A DNA stretch of 64,000 nucleotides from Aselliscus stoliczkanus (taxonomy: Eukaryota; Chordata; Mammalia; Chiroptera; Hipposideridae), in the NCBI GenBank assembly GCA_033961575.1, contig CM066732.1, positions 109,432,687 through 109,496,686 on the forward strand, written 5' to 3'. A program made the translations under genes and the position numbers. Each line of letters begins with the position of its first letter. The first letter of the stretch is position 1. The notes below the pieces were generated by a model. It did not search any database. It saw only the letters and a list, made by a program, of their open reading frames with translations, and had not been told where the DNA came from. This document shows positions 34,003 to 47,519 of this stretch, one piece after another.

Positions 34003-34812
34003 TATGTTTCACTACTATAAGCCAAAATTTTGAGAACTATATTATGTAACTTTATTCAAATATGAGTGTAACTCAAAATTTCCCAATGTTATCTCTGATA
34101 AATGGTAATATATGCAAATAAGTATAAATGTAAGAGCCATTTTAGATCTGTTGTTTCAATTTAAAATGCCTTTTGCAATTAAGTCAAATTTCCCATATAT
34201 CTTTGTTAGTTTATTCTGATCAGTTCTTTGAACCATGCTGGAAAGGTACTTCTTTATTACAAAACTGGTGTTTCAATAAAGTGAAATTCCAATTCATCAC
34301 TAGTTGTGTTGTCCAGATTTTCCTCTTGCAACAAAAGCTAATGGAAAACTTGGAATATCTCAAAGAGTTAGATTTCCAATTTCAAACTGTCCAGTAAATG
34401 AATTAATGATGTCTGATTAGCAAATTTCATCATAGAGCATGTGAAGGAAATACGAGGTATGGTAATCACTTGGATATGTGTTTCAGGTCATGCAGAGAGA
34501 AGGAACAGGCATGCACATTTCACAGCCTACCCTGAGCATGGGCTCAGCGCTCCACAGCTCATAATTCATATGGTCTTTACCAGAGCAGGGTAGACCAGGG
34601 CCGGGGAACACACAAAACTCCTGATGCGATGTGTGCCTCTGACGTAAATCAATTTAAGATCATCTGGCACGATTCATTTTTATTTCCCTTGGAAAGACCC
34701 ACAAAACTAAAGGATATGGAGGAAGGGTCAGGGGGATCAGCTGGTTCAATGTTGCATTGTGTCTTCAATGCTACTCTTGCCAGCAAAAGTGTCTCACCAT
34801 ACTTTAGGTCAA

Positions 34813-34813
<1 letters not shown>

Positions 34814-34844
<31 letters not shown>

Positions 34845-34845
34845 A
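34814..34845 (+). repeat. (GT)n microsatellite
   Basis: About 15 GT units with one gc interruption near the start, a typical dinucleotide microsatellite. Confidence 0.95.
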
Positions 34846-34971
34846 GAAATGATAGATTTCAACATGAACAATGTTTCTCATTATGGTTCAAGTACTAAGA
34901 TTTCCAATAAAATAGTGTTTGCATTGGATTTGCATGTTTTAGCATTAATTATCCAGGGTGAATTTGAAATA

Positions 34972-35449
34972 CAGGAGTCCTCCCCCATCATTCTTGTTTT
35001 TACTTTCCCGGTTTCAGTTACCCTGAGTTAACCACAGTCCAAAAAATATTAAATGGAAAATTCCAGAAACAAACAATTCATAAGTTTTATATTGTGAAAT
35101 CTCATATGGTCCAGCTCCATCTCACCCGAGAGATGAATCATCCTCCTGTGAGTATCCACGCTGCATACGCTCCCCACCTGTTAGTCACTCAGTACCTGTC
35201 TCAGTTATCAGATCATTTGTCAAGGTGTCGCAGTGCTTGTATTCCAGTAAGCTTTATTTTACTTAATAATGAAAGCACAAGACCAGTGATGCTGGCAATT
35301 CGAATATGCCAAAGAGAAGCCGCAAAGTGCTTCCCTTAAGTGAAAAGGTTTGCACATATAGAGAAAGAAACATAGTATGTATAGGGTTCAGGCATCCCCC
35401 GGGGTTCTTGGAAGATATATGCCCTGCATATAAGGGGGTGGGGCTGCTG
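34972..35449 (+). mobile_element. Tigger-type (TcMar) element, internally deleted
   Basis: The left end caggagtcctcccccatcat and right end taagggggtggggctgctg are inverted relatives, and TA duplications flank the element (34970-34971 and 35450-35451). Near 35290-35350 it keeps the start of a Tigger transposase, readable as MPKRSRKVLPLSEKV. The sequence then jumps to the 3' end, so nearly all of the transposase gene is deleted. It is a non-autonomous fossil about 478 bases long. Confidence 0.88.
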
Positions 35450-36845
35450 TATCACTTTTGGCAAATACTCTTTGGTATATACTCTGGAGGGTCCATACAC
35501 ATGTGTACCAGGAGACATGTAAAGGGATATTCCTATCAGCCCTGAAATCATCATAACCAGAAACAGCCCAAATGTCCACCAGGACCATGAGTAAGTGAGC
35601 TGTGGTGTAATCTTATTAATGGAATATTAAACAGCAGTGAAATGATGAACCAAAGCCCCATACACAAGAACAGGGATGACTCAAGAGTGAGGCATGGAGG
35701 CATCAGGGTACAAAATTTAAAGAGGCATTCATGGATTTGTGCATTTGCACAAAGACAGACAAAATACATTTTATATATAGTATGATACAAGCAAAACTAA
35801 ACTATATCAACTAAACTATATCACTAGGGGTGGATACATAGGTGGTAAAATTCTAAGTAAAAGCAATAAAATTACTAGCACAATAGTGATGCTGTGGTAC
35901 CTGCAGGAGGAGGGAGTGCACACCAGGGTTCCAGGTGCCAGCAAGACTGTGCTTCTCACTCCAGGTGGGCGTTGCACAGCTGTTTATTTTCATAACCATT
36001 TTTTAAAGCTGTATATATATATATATATTTTATGCACTCGTTTTTTTGGTCTGAATGTCACATTTCGCAATATAAAAACAAGAAAATAAAGGGCAGAGTT
36101 AAAATCATTTTTCTACTATAGTGTGATGCGTCTCGATATTAATATAGTTGCACATGAAATAGAAATTATTTCATCTTTAGTAGGAAAACTTGAAGTGACA
36201 TAACAATTTGGGCAGAAAACTCAATAAGCAACCAACATGACGAATGGTTAACTGGAACATTTGAAACTCCTCTTGGCATGGATTATTTTCACTTGGGAAG
36301 ATGTGTTCACCGAGATCACATTTTCTGAAGTACGTTTAGTAGGGAAGTCAAATAGGGAAACTGAATAACGCAGCCACATCTGTTCATTGCACATGCAAAG
36401 TGCTGGCTCATACGCTCATTATATGCACCTCTCTCCAAAGAATCTGTATTTATGAGCCCACTCAGGAAAGATAACCCTGGCAGCCTGCCTTTCAGGCAAA
36501 AGCCTGTTTGTGCTTTTCCATATACGAGAGCACAAGGAAAGCAACAGAGCGTCAATTACGCCACAGCTGGGCTCTTGGAGGTGCATTGAAGTCAGAGAGA
36601 AGACAACAAGCTCTCCATGCACCATGAAAATGAATGTTCTCTCCTCCACAGCAAAGCTGACTTGCCCTCCGTGTTCACCTTGATACTGGTACTGCAAATA
36701 CTGCAAAAGCTTTGATTGCAATTACGAATCTCTGGGGTGGCAAAGCAAGAAGCCAATCCACCCAGTGCAATGCCTGCTCTCCCACAGAGCCTGGATGAGA
36801 GGAAAGTCAGTCAGATGGATGGGAAATAAAGAGACAAGCAAGAGG

Positions 36846-37118
36846 TCACCAGAAGGAAGGGGAGATGGGGGATGGGTGGGAAAGGGGAAGGGATGAAGAA
36901 GTACAGATTGGCAGTTACAAAATAGTTATCGGGATATAAACTAAAGCATAGGGAATACAGTCAATAACACTGTAATAACTATGTATGGTGCCAGGTGGGT
37001 ACTGGACTTATAAGGGTGATCACTTTCTGAGGTATATCAGTATCTAATCACTATGTTGCACACCTGATATGATATTGTATGTCAACTGTAATTAAAAAAT
37101 AAATTTAAAAATTTTTTT
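36846..37118 (+). mobile_element. 5'-truncated L1 with target-site duplication
   Basis: The 273-base insert ends tatgtcaactgtaattaaaa plus an A/T-rich tail, the L1 3' end common in bats, carnivores and hoofed mammals. It is flanked by a perfect 16-base duplication, agagacaagcaagagg, at 36830-36845 and 37119-37134, evidence for target-primed reverse transcription. Confidence 0.92.
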
Positions 37119-38184
37119 AGAGACAAGCAAGAGGAAGACTAAAGAAGTCAATCCCGAAAGGTGTCATCTACCTGCCAACCTCATCTTATGCTACCTCCTT
37201 CTCCCTAGATCCCAGTGATCTGTACATGATGAACGGCCGTCGACACACCTCATCCCTTCCCATACCTGCCTTTGCTTATACCTCCTCCCTCCAGAATTTT
37301 CTCCTTCCTGCCTAACTGAATCTTTTTTGTCAACCAGGCCCAGTGTTTTCCACCGATTATTTCCTAGCTCAGCCCAGCGCACGCCATGTTTTTCTCCTCT
37401 GAATGCCTAGCTATAACTTGAATCATGCTCTCTACTGCTCACTTGGCCCTCAGTTATTCGTACCCTGCTGATTTTCCTCCTCCTCTCAGTCCTCTCTGCT
37501 CCCTGCCCTCTACTCAGCCTTTCAAGGCTTGTACTCTGCAGAGTCCAGGCCTCCTTCTCTGCTCACCCAGTTCTCTGGAAGGCAATCTTACCCACTCCTA
37601 TGGCTTTATTTATGACCCATATAGGCCAACCATTCCCACATTAGAGATCCCCCTTTGCTGTCTCACAAGCTCAGAATGTTCAAAACTAAGCCCACTGTAT
37701 CCTCCCTGCACCCCCAAACTGCTCCCTGTTCTGTAGCTCAGTGAATGTCATCACTGCCTCTCAGTTGCTGATGCCAGACCCTGGGCTAGATAATCTACAA
37801 TGTTTCCTCTCCTTTGGCCCCTCACAATCGAATAATCCCCAAATCCTAATTCTACCTGTATTTCTAAACTGCATCTACATCTCTCCACGTCTGCTGCCAC
37901 CATCCTATCCCGAGCCACAACTCTCTCTTACCTGGATGTTTGCAACAATTTTCCAACTCTCTCTGCTGTGTCAGCTCTTCTCTTTCAATCTAATCTCATT
38001 GTCATCTTGGGGTGGAAAAAAAAAGTCAGATCGTATTTTCCTGCTTAAAGCCCTTCACATGACTTCCCGATGTTCTTTGGGAAAAGTCCAAAATAATTAC
38101 CAGGGTTTCCAGGCCTCCACTCAAATCTCCCACTACTTCTCCCTCATTCACTACATCATTATTGTTCACCAGGTCCCAGCCCAA

Positions 38185-38345
38185 CCTGCACATTAAAACT
38201 GCCTTGGAAGCTTCAAAAACCACCCAGGTCTCAGCCCCACCCCTAGGGAGTTTGATTTATTTGGTCAGGGACAAGGCCTGGGTATTGAGACTTGCCAGCT
38301 TTCCAAATGATTCTAACATGCACAAAGTTTGAGAACCATGGGTCT
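38185..38345 (+). mobile_element. MER5A-like hAT element
   Basis: Contains cacccaggtctcagccccac, cccctagggagtttgattta and ttccaaatgattctaacatg, then 'gtttgagaaccatgggtctg', the MER5 pattern. Confidence 0.65.
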
Positions 38346-38379
38346 GGCCACATGGGCCATCTTTTCTTTCCTTCAAAAG

Positions 38380-38520
38380 TGCAAAGCTGTCTCTTACCTC
38401 TGGGCCTTCGTCTGTTCTGCGGCTTACATCCCTGCCCTTTCTCCCGGCTTCTTCATATGCTTCCAGTCCCAGTTTAGGTGTCATTGCCTCAAGGACAGCT
38501 TAACAAGAATTATCCCTCCC
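38380..38520 (-). repeat. L2-like LINE 3' fragment
   Basis: Reversed L2-like text with ctgggccttcgtctgttctg and tttaggtgtcattgcctcaa. Confidence 0.5.
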
Positions 38521-39226
38521 AATACAAGTCTATATCATTTCCCCCTGCTGTGCATTCTCTGGACATCTTGCTCTTCTGGTAAAAATAGTGTGGCCATGCC
38601 AATGGAGCCATGAACAAAATGAAGATCAGTAATACGAATCCTGCCTTTATATACAATTTTGACATTGTATTCATCATAGATTTTTGCATTAATTTTGATT
38701 TTTTAAAAATATTGCATTAAATATTATTTACCTCTATGACTGAGTTTTTGGAGCCCCCTTAAATTGTGTACCCAAGGCGAGTGCCTCAGTCACCTCACTC
38801 TACAGCCTGGCAATTTATTTACTGTCTCCCCCACTGGCCTTGAAGCGTTCTGTGAAGTCAGGGCAAGTTCCCAGTGTTCACCGCTTTATCCCAAGCTCCC
38901 AGCCTACTGTGGCACAATGTTGACATATGGTAAATATGTATTGACTTGACAAGTGACAGTCATCTTTTTACAAGTAGGTCCTGTTTTCCCAATTCAATGA
39001 TTAACTCCAACTACTGTATCTGTATAATACAGAGTTTACTGCTTCCTCATTCGGCTCAGAAACAAAGCCAGGTTGGTGTAGGGGGCTACTCTCCCCTCCC
39101 AACTCAGGACACCCTCATCTCTCCCCGCCCACTAGCCTCTGCTTGTCCTGGCTCCAAGGCTGCCTCAGTCAGTTCATTAAAAGCCCTGTATTACTTGGCT
39201 CAAGTTTTACTTCCTAAGTAGGTCTA

Positions 39227-39372
39227 TCACAAAAAGGATTTCTAGAGGATCAGAGATGCCTTCCCGTCAAATAAGTCACAAAAAGATTTTCTAGAGGATC
39301 AGATGCCTTCCTGTCAAATAAGTCACCAAAAGGATTTTCTAGAGGATCAGAGATGCCTTCCTGTCAAATAAG
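39227..39372 (+). repeat. Three-copy tandem repeat, 47-50 bp unit
   Basis: Three direct copies starting at 39227, 39276 and 39323, each containing ttctagaggatcagagatgc (one copy lacks two bases) and a final gtcaaataag. The copies differ by only a few bases, so the duplication is fairly recent. Confidence 0.95.
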
Positions 39373-39430
39373 TGAGTTAGGAATGACCTTAAGGATCATC
39401 TACAACAGGGCATCTCAAAACTACTGTTCA

Positions 39431-39585
39431 GGGCCGGCCGAATGGCTCAGTTGGTTAAGAGCTCACTCAAGAGTGAGAGCTGAGCTCTGAGCAACAGCGG
39501 TTCAAGGCCAGCCCGAGCTGAGTTGCCGTTGAGCTGCCAACAGGTGGCAGGATGGCTCAGCTAAAAAACAAAACAAAACAAAAAA
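39431..39585 (+). mobile_element. Short tRNA-derived SINE (third structural form)
   Basis: Begins gggccggccgaatggctcag and ends in an A-rich tail with (AAAAC)n. A perfect 14-base target duplication, aaaactactgttca, lies at 39417-39430 and 39585-39598. The head matches the other SINEs but the body differs (gagctgagttgccgttgagc, ggtggcaggatggctcag). Confidence 0.93.
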
Positions 39586-39624
39586 AAACTACTGTTCAAA
39601 GGGACCTTGTCAAATGCTGTTTTG

Positions 39625-39945
39625 AATCAGTACGTCTGGTCTGCCGGTGGGGTCTCTGGTGGAGCCCGAGATCCTGCATTTCCAGCAAGCTCCCAGGCGA
39701 TGCCATTGCTGACGCCTCTGCTATGCGCCCAGGCCACACTGTGAGCAGCATGAATCTAGACCCGTGTTTCTCACCCTGCCTGGCTCTGCATGTCATCTGG
39801 GCACGAATGAAAATACGGCTTCCCAGACCCCTCCCCCAGAGATTCTAATTCAGTGAGTCAAGGACAGATGCCGGAGATTTTTATTTTTCACAAGTACCCT
39901 GGGTAATTCTTCTCATCAGAAAATTTGGGACAACACTGATCTAGT
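39625..39945 (+). mobile_element. MER5A-like hAT elements (two adjacent)
   Basis: The left piece (39625-39750) has gagatcctgcatttccagca and agctcccaggcgatgccatt, then a 'gaccacactttgag'-like end. The right piece (39755-39945) has cgtgtttctcaccctgcctg and cttcccagacccctccccca, with gattctaattcagtgagtca. The left piece has no ctgatg expansion, in contrast to the copy at 30305. Confidence 0.65.
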
Positions 39946-40999
39946 CCAAAACCTTCCTCTTAAGAGAACACCAAACCTGTAGCTGAACACCCCAAGTGAA
40001 GGGAGCCCCTGCAGAGAGGAAATCTGCCTGGCCATTACTACTGCTGCTGTGCTTCTTCCCTGGAGACCATAGAGACCAAACCAACACCTCAAATATGTGA
40101 AGATCTCTGTATGAGACTGTGAGCTCCTGGAGGCCAGAAGCTGTAACACGTTTTTGGGTTTTGTGTAGTTGTTTTCAATTTCTCATTTTTAAGGTGTTTT
40201 ACAAAAGCCTAAAAGCAACAGGTGAAACAATGCCAAGATGTGTAAAGAGAAAGCTAATCATCTCCCTGCACCCCCACCCCCCACCCCAGCCCAGTGACTT
40301 AGGGAAGAGAATAGTCACAACCTGTTAAATTATTCCTTCAAACATCCACAAGCATTTATACACACTCAGGGCTTTGTTGTTTTCACCAAAGTAGAATCGT
40401 AGTATATAGGTTACTCGGCCACTTGCTTTTATTTTTTATTTTTTGGTTAATGATATCTTATTAGTATCAGTAAGTCAGGAGAGATGGATCTTTATTCTAA
40501 TTTCTATATAAGTAGGATTACACATGCTGGAGGAGTTAGTGCCATCTTTTTCCTACTCTTCTAGCTTGGGCAAGTGTCCTATCCCCCGACCCACATTCAC
40601 AACTAGAGGTGTAATTAAATTTTTTCTGTGGTCATATACCCTAACACATATACCATTCTCATTGTCATATAGGAGGGAGCTGTCACTGTTTTACAAAAAT
40701 GTAATTATATTATTATACATGCTTTTCAGCACATTGATTTACTTACTCAACAGTACCTCCTGAAATCTTTCTAGGTCAATTGGTTTAGCTCATTATTTTT
40801 GATGACTGCATAATATTCTGCACTTAGAGCTGTGTCTTAATGTATCCAATTACCCTCATACTGATGTGCCTTCATTTTGCTTCCAGTTTTTTGCCCCTCT
40901 GAAAAATGCTGCATGGAATGTCCTTATATCCTATATATATATACCCAATAATTTGAAATATTTCTAGTATTGGAACTGCTAGATCAAATAAATAAATAT

Positions 41000-41060
41000 G
41001 TATATATTACATATTTATTATATATTATATATATTTATATGTATACATTTTTAATAGATG
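41000..41060. repeat. AT-rich (TA)n-like low-complexity stretch
   Basis: A run of tatatattacatatttatta, then tatattatatatatttatat, almost pure A/T. Confidence 0.85.
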
Positions 41061-41129
41061 TTGTCATATTGCTTTCCTAAAATACAGGTCTACCAATGTT
41101 AATTCTGCATGTGCCTTATATTGTTTCCT

Positions 41130-41480
41130 AGTATATCCCTCTAATAATGCCTTTAACCTTAAATTCCTCCGTCTGCTATTAATTTTGCTATGCCTATTTT
41201 ATTTTTCATTATATTTGCTTGATATCTTTGTCAATACTTTTATTATCCGCTTTTATTATACTTTGTTTCTATAAAAAAAATTTTAGATATTTTCCTTCTG
41301 GATAGTGTGTAGCTGGTTTACTTCTATTTTTAGCTCAATCTAAATGTCACTGACTTTTAATGAGAAAACCTAGTCCATTCACAGTTAGCATGATTGGACT
41401 CCTCTTCCTGTCTTATTTATTTGTTGGCTTATTTTACTTATTTCCTCTTTTTACTTGTATTTATTTTTGCAGTTTGAACA
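41130..41480 (-). repeat. L1 ORF2-like fragment, antisense
   Basis: The text ttaattttgctatgcctatt, agctcaatctaaatgtcact and aaacctagtccattcacag resembles the reverse of the L1 ORF2 region near its 3' end. No long open frame survives. The family is judged from memory. Confidence 0.45.
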
Positions 41481-43779
41481 AACTGCCATTATTCTCCCTT
41501 TCCATCTTGTTATTATGGCTTCTCTTGTAGAATTCCACTCCATTTCCAGGTACTTTCCATTTTTGGTTGTTCGTAATCAGATAACATTTTATTTACCATT
41601 ATCTGAAAGCCAGATACATATTTTTCCCACTAGGATACTCTTTCTTCCACTGCTCCCACTTCAAACTTTAGAACACTTTCACTTCCCGCACCAGTTCCAC
41701 AGCTACTGCAACGAAACCTTTGGAAGGCTTCCCTCTTTTCGATCCACTTCTCATGCCCAGACTTGCTGACTTGCTTATTATTTTTAGTTTCAGACTGTTT
41801 TTAGAGGAGTTGTCAAGGCTGATAGTGACGTGATCAATTCAGGAAAAGAATAGACTTTTTACAGAGCAGAGAACCCAGCCACACTCAACAGTCCAAGGGA
41901 CCAATGTCTCTGGGCTTTCAGTGTCCAGGTGCTGATAATATACCCTGATTTGGGTGATGATCCCATTCTCCTACGATTTTATGTTCTTCTGTTTTATATT
42001 TCCATGATTTTATATTCTTCCCCACTGTTCTGGAGACTTTGAATTTATTTGCTAATAGCTACTGATAACATATTCTTGGGTTATTTTGCAAGATTGAGTG
42101 AACAGAAGGTACAGGAGGTTTGCCTAGGTCAATTTCCACATAGTCCTATTCTCTCGGTGGTTGGAAGTTCTCGATATAGTAGCCTCCAATGTTGTAGATA
42201 AACAGGTCCAGTGCTAGGACGATTCTCATTTAGGAGTAACTTGTTCTTCTCTATGAAAACTTGCCTGACTTTTTCTCTATTCTTGCAGCTGAGACAATAT
42301 GCCTAAGAGCCTTTTTATCACCAATTCTTCCTGGAACTCTGGGATGTAAGGCTCTCTCATGCTTTTTTTATATTATCAATTGTCTCTTCTGTCACCTCCC
42401 CCACCCTTCTCAATTTCTATCCTTTTTCTGATTTATGTTTCTATTTTTGCTCTGTGCTTTGAGGTGTAGCATTCTCTTATCTTCCAGGACACTAATTCAC
42501 ACACCAACAGTGACCACTTTCTCCTTCAAGTCATATCTTGAAATTTTTACATCAAACTTTTTTGGGGAGTCTCAGAAAATCAGTTTGTGTGTGTGTTGCA
42601 CTTAAATCTCTTTTTCTGTTTTTTTTTTTTTGTTTGTTTGTTTTTTTGGATCAAGTTATCTATGTCAGCAGTTATTTCTGTACTGAAGGTTCTCCTTGCG
42701 ATTTTTCTCTCTGGCTCCTGGGTACATGGGGAATCTTCCTTTCCTTTGTTTGCTCACTGGGGCTCGTCTTCAGCCACTGGGGTATCTGAAGGGGCAGCAT
42801 TTCCAAAGCAGTAGAAGGAACAGGTCCAGTCTCCCCTAGCCCAAACCTAGTGGCAGGGAGGTTGCGAGTCCTCTGGGGAGGAACTTCCCAGTCTCCTCAC
42901 CTCTCCAACTCAGGGTTGGTGGCAACTCAACCCATCTGTTTGGCTTTCCTGGAATGAGGGAGACCAGATACACTCATGAAGACCTTTCCCTGGCCTCCTC
43001 TTTAGGGCTCCTTGTTCCAGGCCTCAGGCATGAAGACTGGCACGCCCCAAGGCTCTCAGGATTCTGCCAAAGCCTGAAGCCCCACCCACATCCCAGGCCT
43101 TGTCTGCCTCCTGGAGGTCCAGGCAGCTGGTTTCCTCAAAAGAGGCAGAGGGGTTCAATTCCAAGTAGGAAAGACGCAGGATGTGCTCAAGCTGCTATCT
43201 TACCAGAAGCCCTTGTACCACGTGTCTCAGAACTTATTTTTGCATTCCAAAGTGCTCAAAAAATATGACTGAATAAATGCCTTACCTCAACTCTTCTCTT
43301 GTGCAGGTCCTATTAATTATGATGCTTTGGGAAGCTTAACTCAAACTGTTCAATAAAAATAAAAAAAATATTTTTAATCTCACAAAAAGGAAGTCCCAAA
43401 GTAGAGCGGGCTTCAGGGGTGGCTGACCCAGCAGCTCAGTAATGCCACTAAGATGAAGTGTCTCTGTTTGCTCTGCCATCCTTGATGTCGCCTTCATCCT
43501 CGGGCTGAGAGCAGGTTGGCCACTGTGATTCCAGGCAGCACACCTAGACATGACAGCATCCAGAGAAAGAAAAGTAGACAACCCTTCATATCTTATTGGC
43601 CAGATATACTTACATGTCCATTCCTAAACTTGGCAAGGGTAATGGGAAAACCGGACATCAATCATCCCTAACCACGGGGCTGTTTGAGAAGACACTTTAC
43701 CATCAGGCACCTGCTCGCAAGCTCAATGCTCTCAGTTCAATGAACAGTCTTTCACATGAAAACAAGAATGGTTGGCATT

Positions 43780-43910
43780 TTAGTGTTCTCCATATGCAAA
43801 CATTCTCATTTAATCCTCATCATAGTCCCCCGAGGTGGCTAATATTATCCTTGTTTCACAGATGAGGTACCTAGAACTTAATTTTTACAAGGTCACGCAG
43901 TTAATGAACC
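43780..43910 (-). repeat. MIR SINE
   Basis: Reversed MIR with tttaatcctcatcatagtcc, cttgtttcacagatgaggta and caaggtcacgcagttaatg. Confidence 0.7.
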
Positions 43911-44549
43911 ATCATCTCCCTCCTTATAGATTCTATGTCTATGAATGCTACCTAGCATTGCAGTCAGCAACAGAAAACCCCCTTTACGTATTAGTTGCCT
44001 TGGACCCTATGTGAGAGCTCTAAGTAGGCATCTACTCTAAGACACCGTCTTTCACATTATGGAGCCTGGTTAACTGGCTCCCAGTGCAAGCCGCCCATGG
44101 CAGACAGCTAGCTGTGCTCTCCCTGAAGCTGCTGGGACTCTGCAGAGGCATCAGGCTTTGCCTTGGGGTTTTACCTTTGTTTTATTATGGAACAGGCTCA
44201 AGAATCCTCTTGTATTATAAAACAATCCTCAAACAATGATATAGAACAACGGAGCCCTCCACATTAAACACTCTAAGCTTGTATCTTCATTTTGTATATT
44301 CCTTTAGAAATTAACAAGAATCTGGGGAGTCAAACAAGTATTTTATACTCCATTCTACACATGAAACTCTGCAGGGAGTTCTGCTCTGTGTGCATGTTCT
44401 CATTATAAAAGCAATACATGCTGTGAACTAGAACTTATTGGAGGGTAGGGACCTGAAGTTCCACTCCCCAACCCTCCTCCCAACCTGAAGATAATCATTG
44501 TTAACTATGTGGTGTATTTCTAAAGACTCTTTTAGCAATGCACTCGTTT

Positions 44550-44900
44550 TTATTTTTTTATTATGGAAATATTTAAATATACATAAAAGTAGAAACAATA
44601 CAATGAAGTCCAATGTTCCCATCACCCAACTTCAATAATCAACATTGACAATGCACTGTAAATACTTGACATCACAATGTATTTAGTGATTTTTTAAATT
44701 TATTATAAAGAGAATCCAAGTTCATAAAAAATTCAAGCAATACAGAAAGATAAAAAGTAAAAAATACACTTCCTCTCCCAAGACTCTTAATTCCAATGCT
44801 CAGAAATAAGTTTTTAATGTATCAATCTAGACATCTTTTTATAAATAATGTTTTTACAAACTTAAAAAATTTTCACACACATGAAATCAGACCATACATA
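44550..44900. repeat. Diverged L1-like A/T-rich fragments
   Basis: Text such as aatacaatgaagtccaatgt, tcccatcacccaacttcaat and accatacatatttactaata resembles ancient L1 3' sequence. The same motif recurs at 48900-48960 (tcccatcaccc-type text), supporting a shared repeat. Assignment is tentative. Confidence 0.4.
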
Positions 44901-47519
44901 TTTACTAATACTTGCTTTTCCGTTTACTATATCTTTACTGCTTTAAAAGTAAAGACCTTGAGGTGGCCTGCATTCTTTAACAGCTACAGTGTTCCAAGGG
45001 GAAAGCATACTTAACTCAGGAATGCAGGGTAGGTGATAGCTAGTTGATTTGGAAGATATGTAAATTGTTTCTAAAGCCAGAAATTCACAAAGCGGGTTGT
45101 ATATACACCAAGGCGTGTGCAAAACGGACCACTGGAATGGGGGACGAAATATAACTTCCATTAACTTTGCCATCCCTTGAAATTTTTGCATATTTTAAAA
45201 CATACATAGTAATAGTACAATCATACCTTTGCGTAATTCATAAATAAATATTTCCATATTAGGAGTGTGAACTCAAGATTTTTAAGTATGGGGTACAAGA
45301 TCAACCAAGTGAGACCACTGTCCCAAGCAGCGGTTTTCATGAGCACCACAGAAGCAGAGCTGCTTGTAAGAGTGAAGAAGGGCCTGGCCCCTGAATCGCT
45401 GCCACCCATTGTCTGTCAGCGTCAAGTGTTGTAACAGACATGAAACTCCAAGCCCAGTGAGAATTCCATAGGTAAGGAGAACCCGTCCCTGGCTGGAGAC
45501 CCACCCACAAAGGTACCCACCATCTAAGCAGCAATTCCCAAAATGTTTCTGCAGAACCCAGACTCTCTCGGGGAAGAACGAACCAGGTTTGGGAGCACTG
45601 CACACGGTAAGGCCCTTTTAGACATCACAAGCAGTGTTACTCTAGTTGATGGTCTAAGAAGTGCGTCACTCAAAAAAACAAAAAAACAAAAAACACATGA
45701 AAATAAAAGTAAAAACCTGTTTGATTTTAACTTTGCATTTCCATTTGACTCTGGAATCTGTACCCACTCCCAACTTTGTTTTTTTCTGAATATTTGTTTT
45801 AAGACCTATGGAACCAGAATTTTGTAGAAAAACTTTATAGAGAAATGTTGATTAGTATGTTTACTACAATAACATACCATCTACAAAATCTTTAACTTTC
45901 ACTTTTCATTATGAAAGTCAAATAAAAAATACCATAGACAATTTAGCTAAACACTTGTCCACACAAAGCTGCTAGAACCTCCACATTTAATTTCTAATTT
46001 GAGCCTTCCGAGTCCACTTCTTCTTGTGCCAGAAGTTATAATTTATTACTTACTCCAGAGTAAAGCTGTGCTCCAAAGCGAAGCTATGCTTTTCCCATTT
46101 GTGCAAAGCATGGGGGGTACGTTTTATATTCTATAAATATAACTGCCTGTTAAATTTTGAAAGACAATTTCTCTCTGGGAATGAGGGCAGGAGTTGTGCT
46201 GCCAGGGGCTTCAGAATCAGAGGTGTTCAATGGGTGCGGGCAATGGTTTGTAATGAGACTAACTTTTGTGCTTATCTTGTGAAAGCAGTTTAATTGCTCA
46301 TTTACAAAATAAATACCCTTTATTAAAATACAAATGTTTATTGAACACTTACTATAACCAAATTCAAGGAAAACAGGGATTATTAAAGTGCAGTCCTGTA
46401 GAACCCAGAGGGCAGGGACTATCCAGACAGAGGGAAAGGCATACCCACTGGCAGGAAAGCATGACAGCGTGGAAACAGTTAAGGAACTGCCCTGCAATCA
46501 CATCATTTCTAAAAGACTGTGACAGTGAGTTTGGACTAGAGCAAGACTTGTTAGAGCAAGTTTGTTAGAGCCAATGCTTACCAAAACTCTCCACCTCAGC
46601 TCAAGCCTATCTCGTTTGGGAAGTCTTGGCTCACACATGGATCCCCTCTGAGCTTCTAGGCACCTTGTATTAGCCAATTTTACCGTACAAATCCCTCTGC
46701 ATTTTAAGTGTTGGGCTGTGTCCACTCAACTATGAGCTCCCTGAGAGCATGGATAGCAGTCCCTGGGGACTGTGAGGACAAAATGCAGTTGATAAGTGAA
46801 TGAAAGTTGAAGGGACTAGTGCATCTCTAGGTGATTCTTTCAAGAGCTTGGCTTAGACAAGGCAAGATTCCATTGCCACGTGGTCTGTGCTGTGACAGAA
46901 AGACATACAGAAGAACACTGCCGAGCAAAGACTCGCTCAGCATGGTAGGAGGTTAGATGTCCTGATCCTGAGTATATGGTTTTCATGGCACAAAGGTGAA
47001 GGTTGGAAAAGCCAAGGGCCTATCACCACTCTCCAACTGTGGGGCCGACATCCTTAAGAACAATAACGAAGTATAACACCTGGCAAAGTAGAAGCCAGCT
47101 CTTCAGTAAATGAGCACAATGCTAAGCAAAAAGGAAAACTCATTAAAAAAAAAAACCATAAAGGAATCTGAATGCTAGGTTTATGTATAATAAAATCAGG
47201 AGCAATGAAAAATTATTAAAAATACTATTTGACCTATTTAATCTCTTTTCAGCTTTCAGATTTGGGCTCAATTTATAATTTTCTTAGGGAAGCATTCCTT
47301 GATCTTCCTGACTTAGCCCCAGCCCTGCATGATGTGTGTGGGTCACCAAAGGCCTCTCCAGCATAGCACTTACCACAGTTGGAATTGCACATGTATTCAT
47401 TCACACAATTATTTGATTGATATCTCTGTTACCTACCAGACAGTGTTCAGTTCACTACTGTATTCCTATCATCGAGCAGAGGAGCTGGCACAAACAAGTG
47501 CTTAAGAAATATCTCTTCA

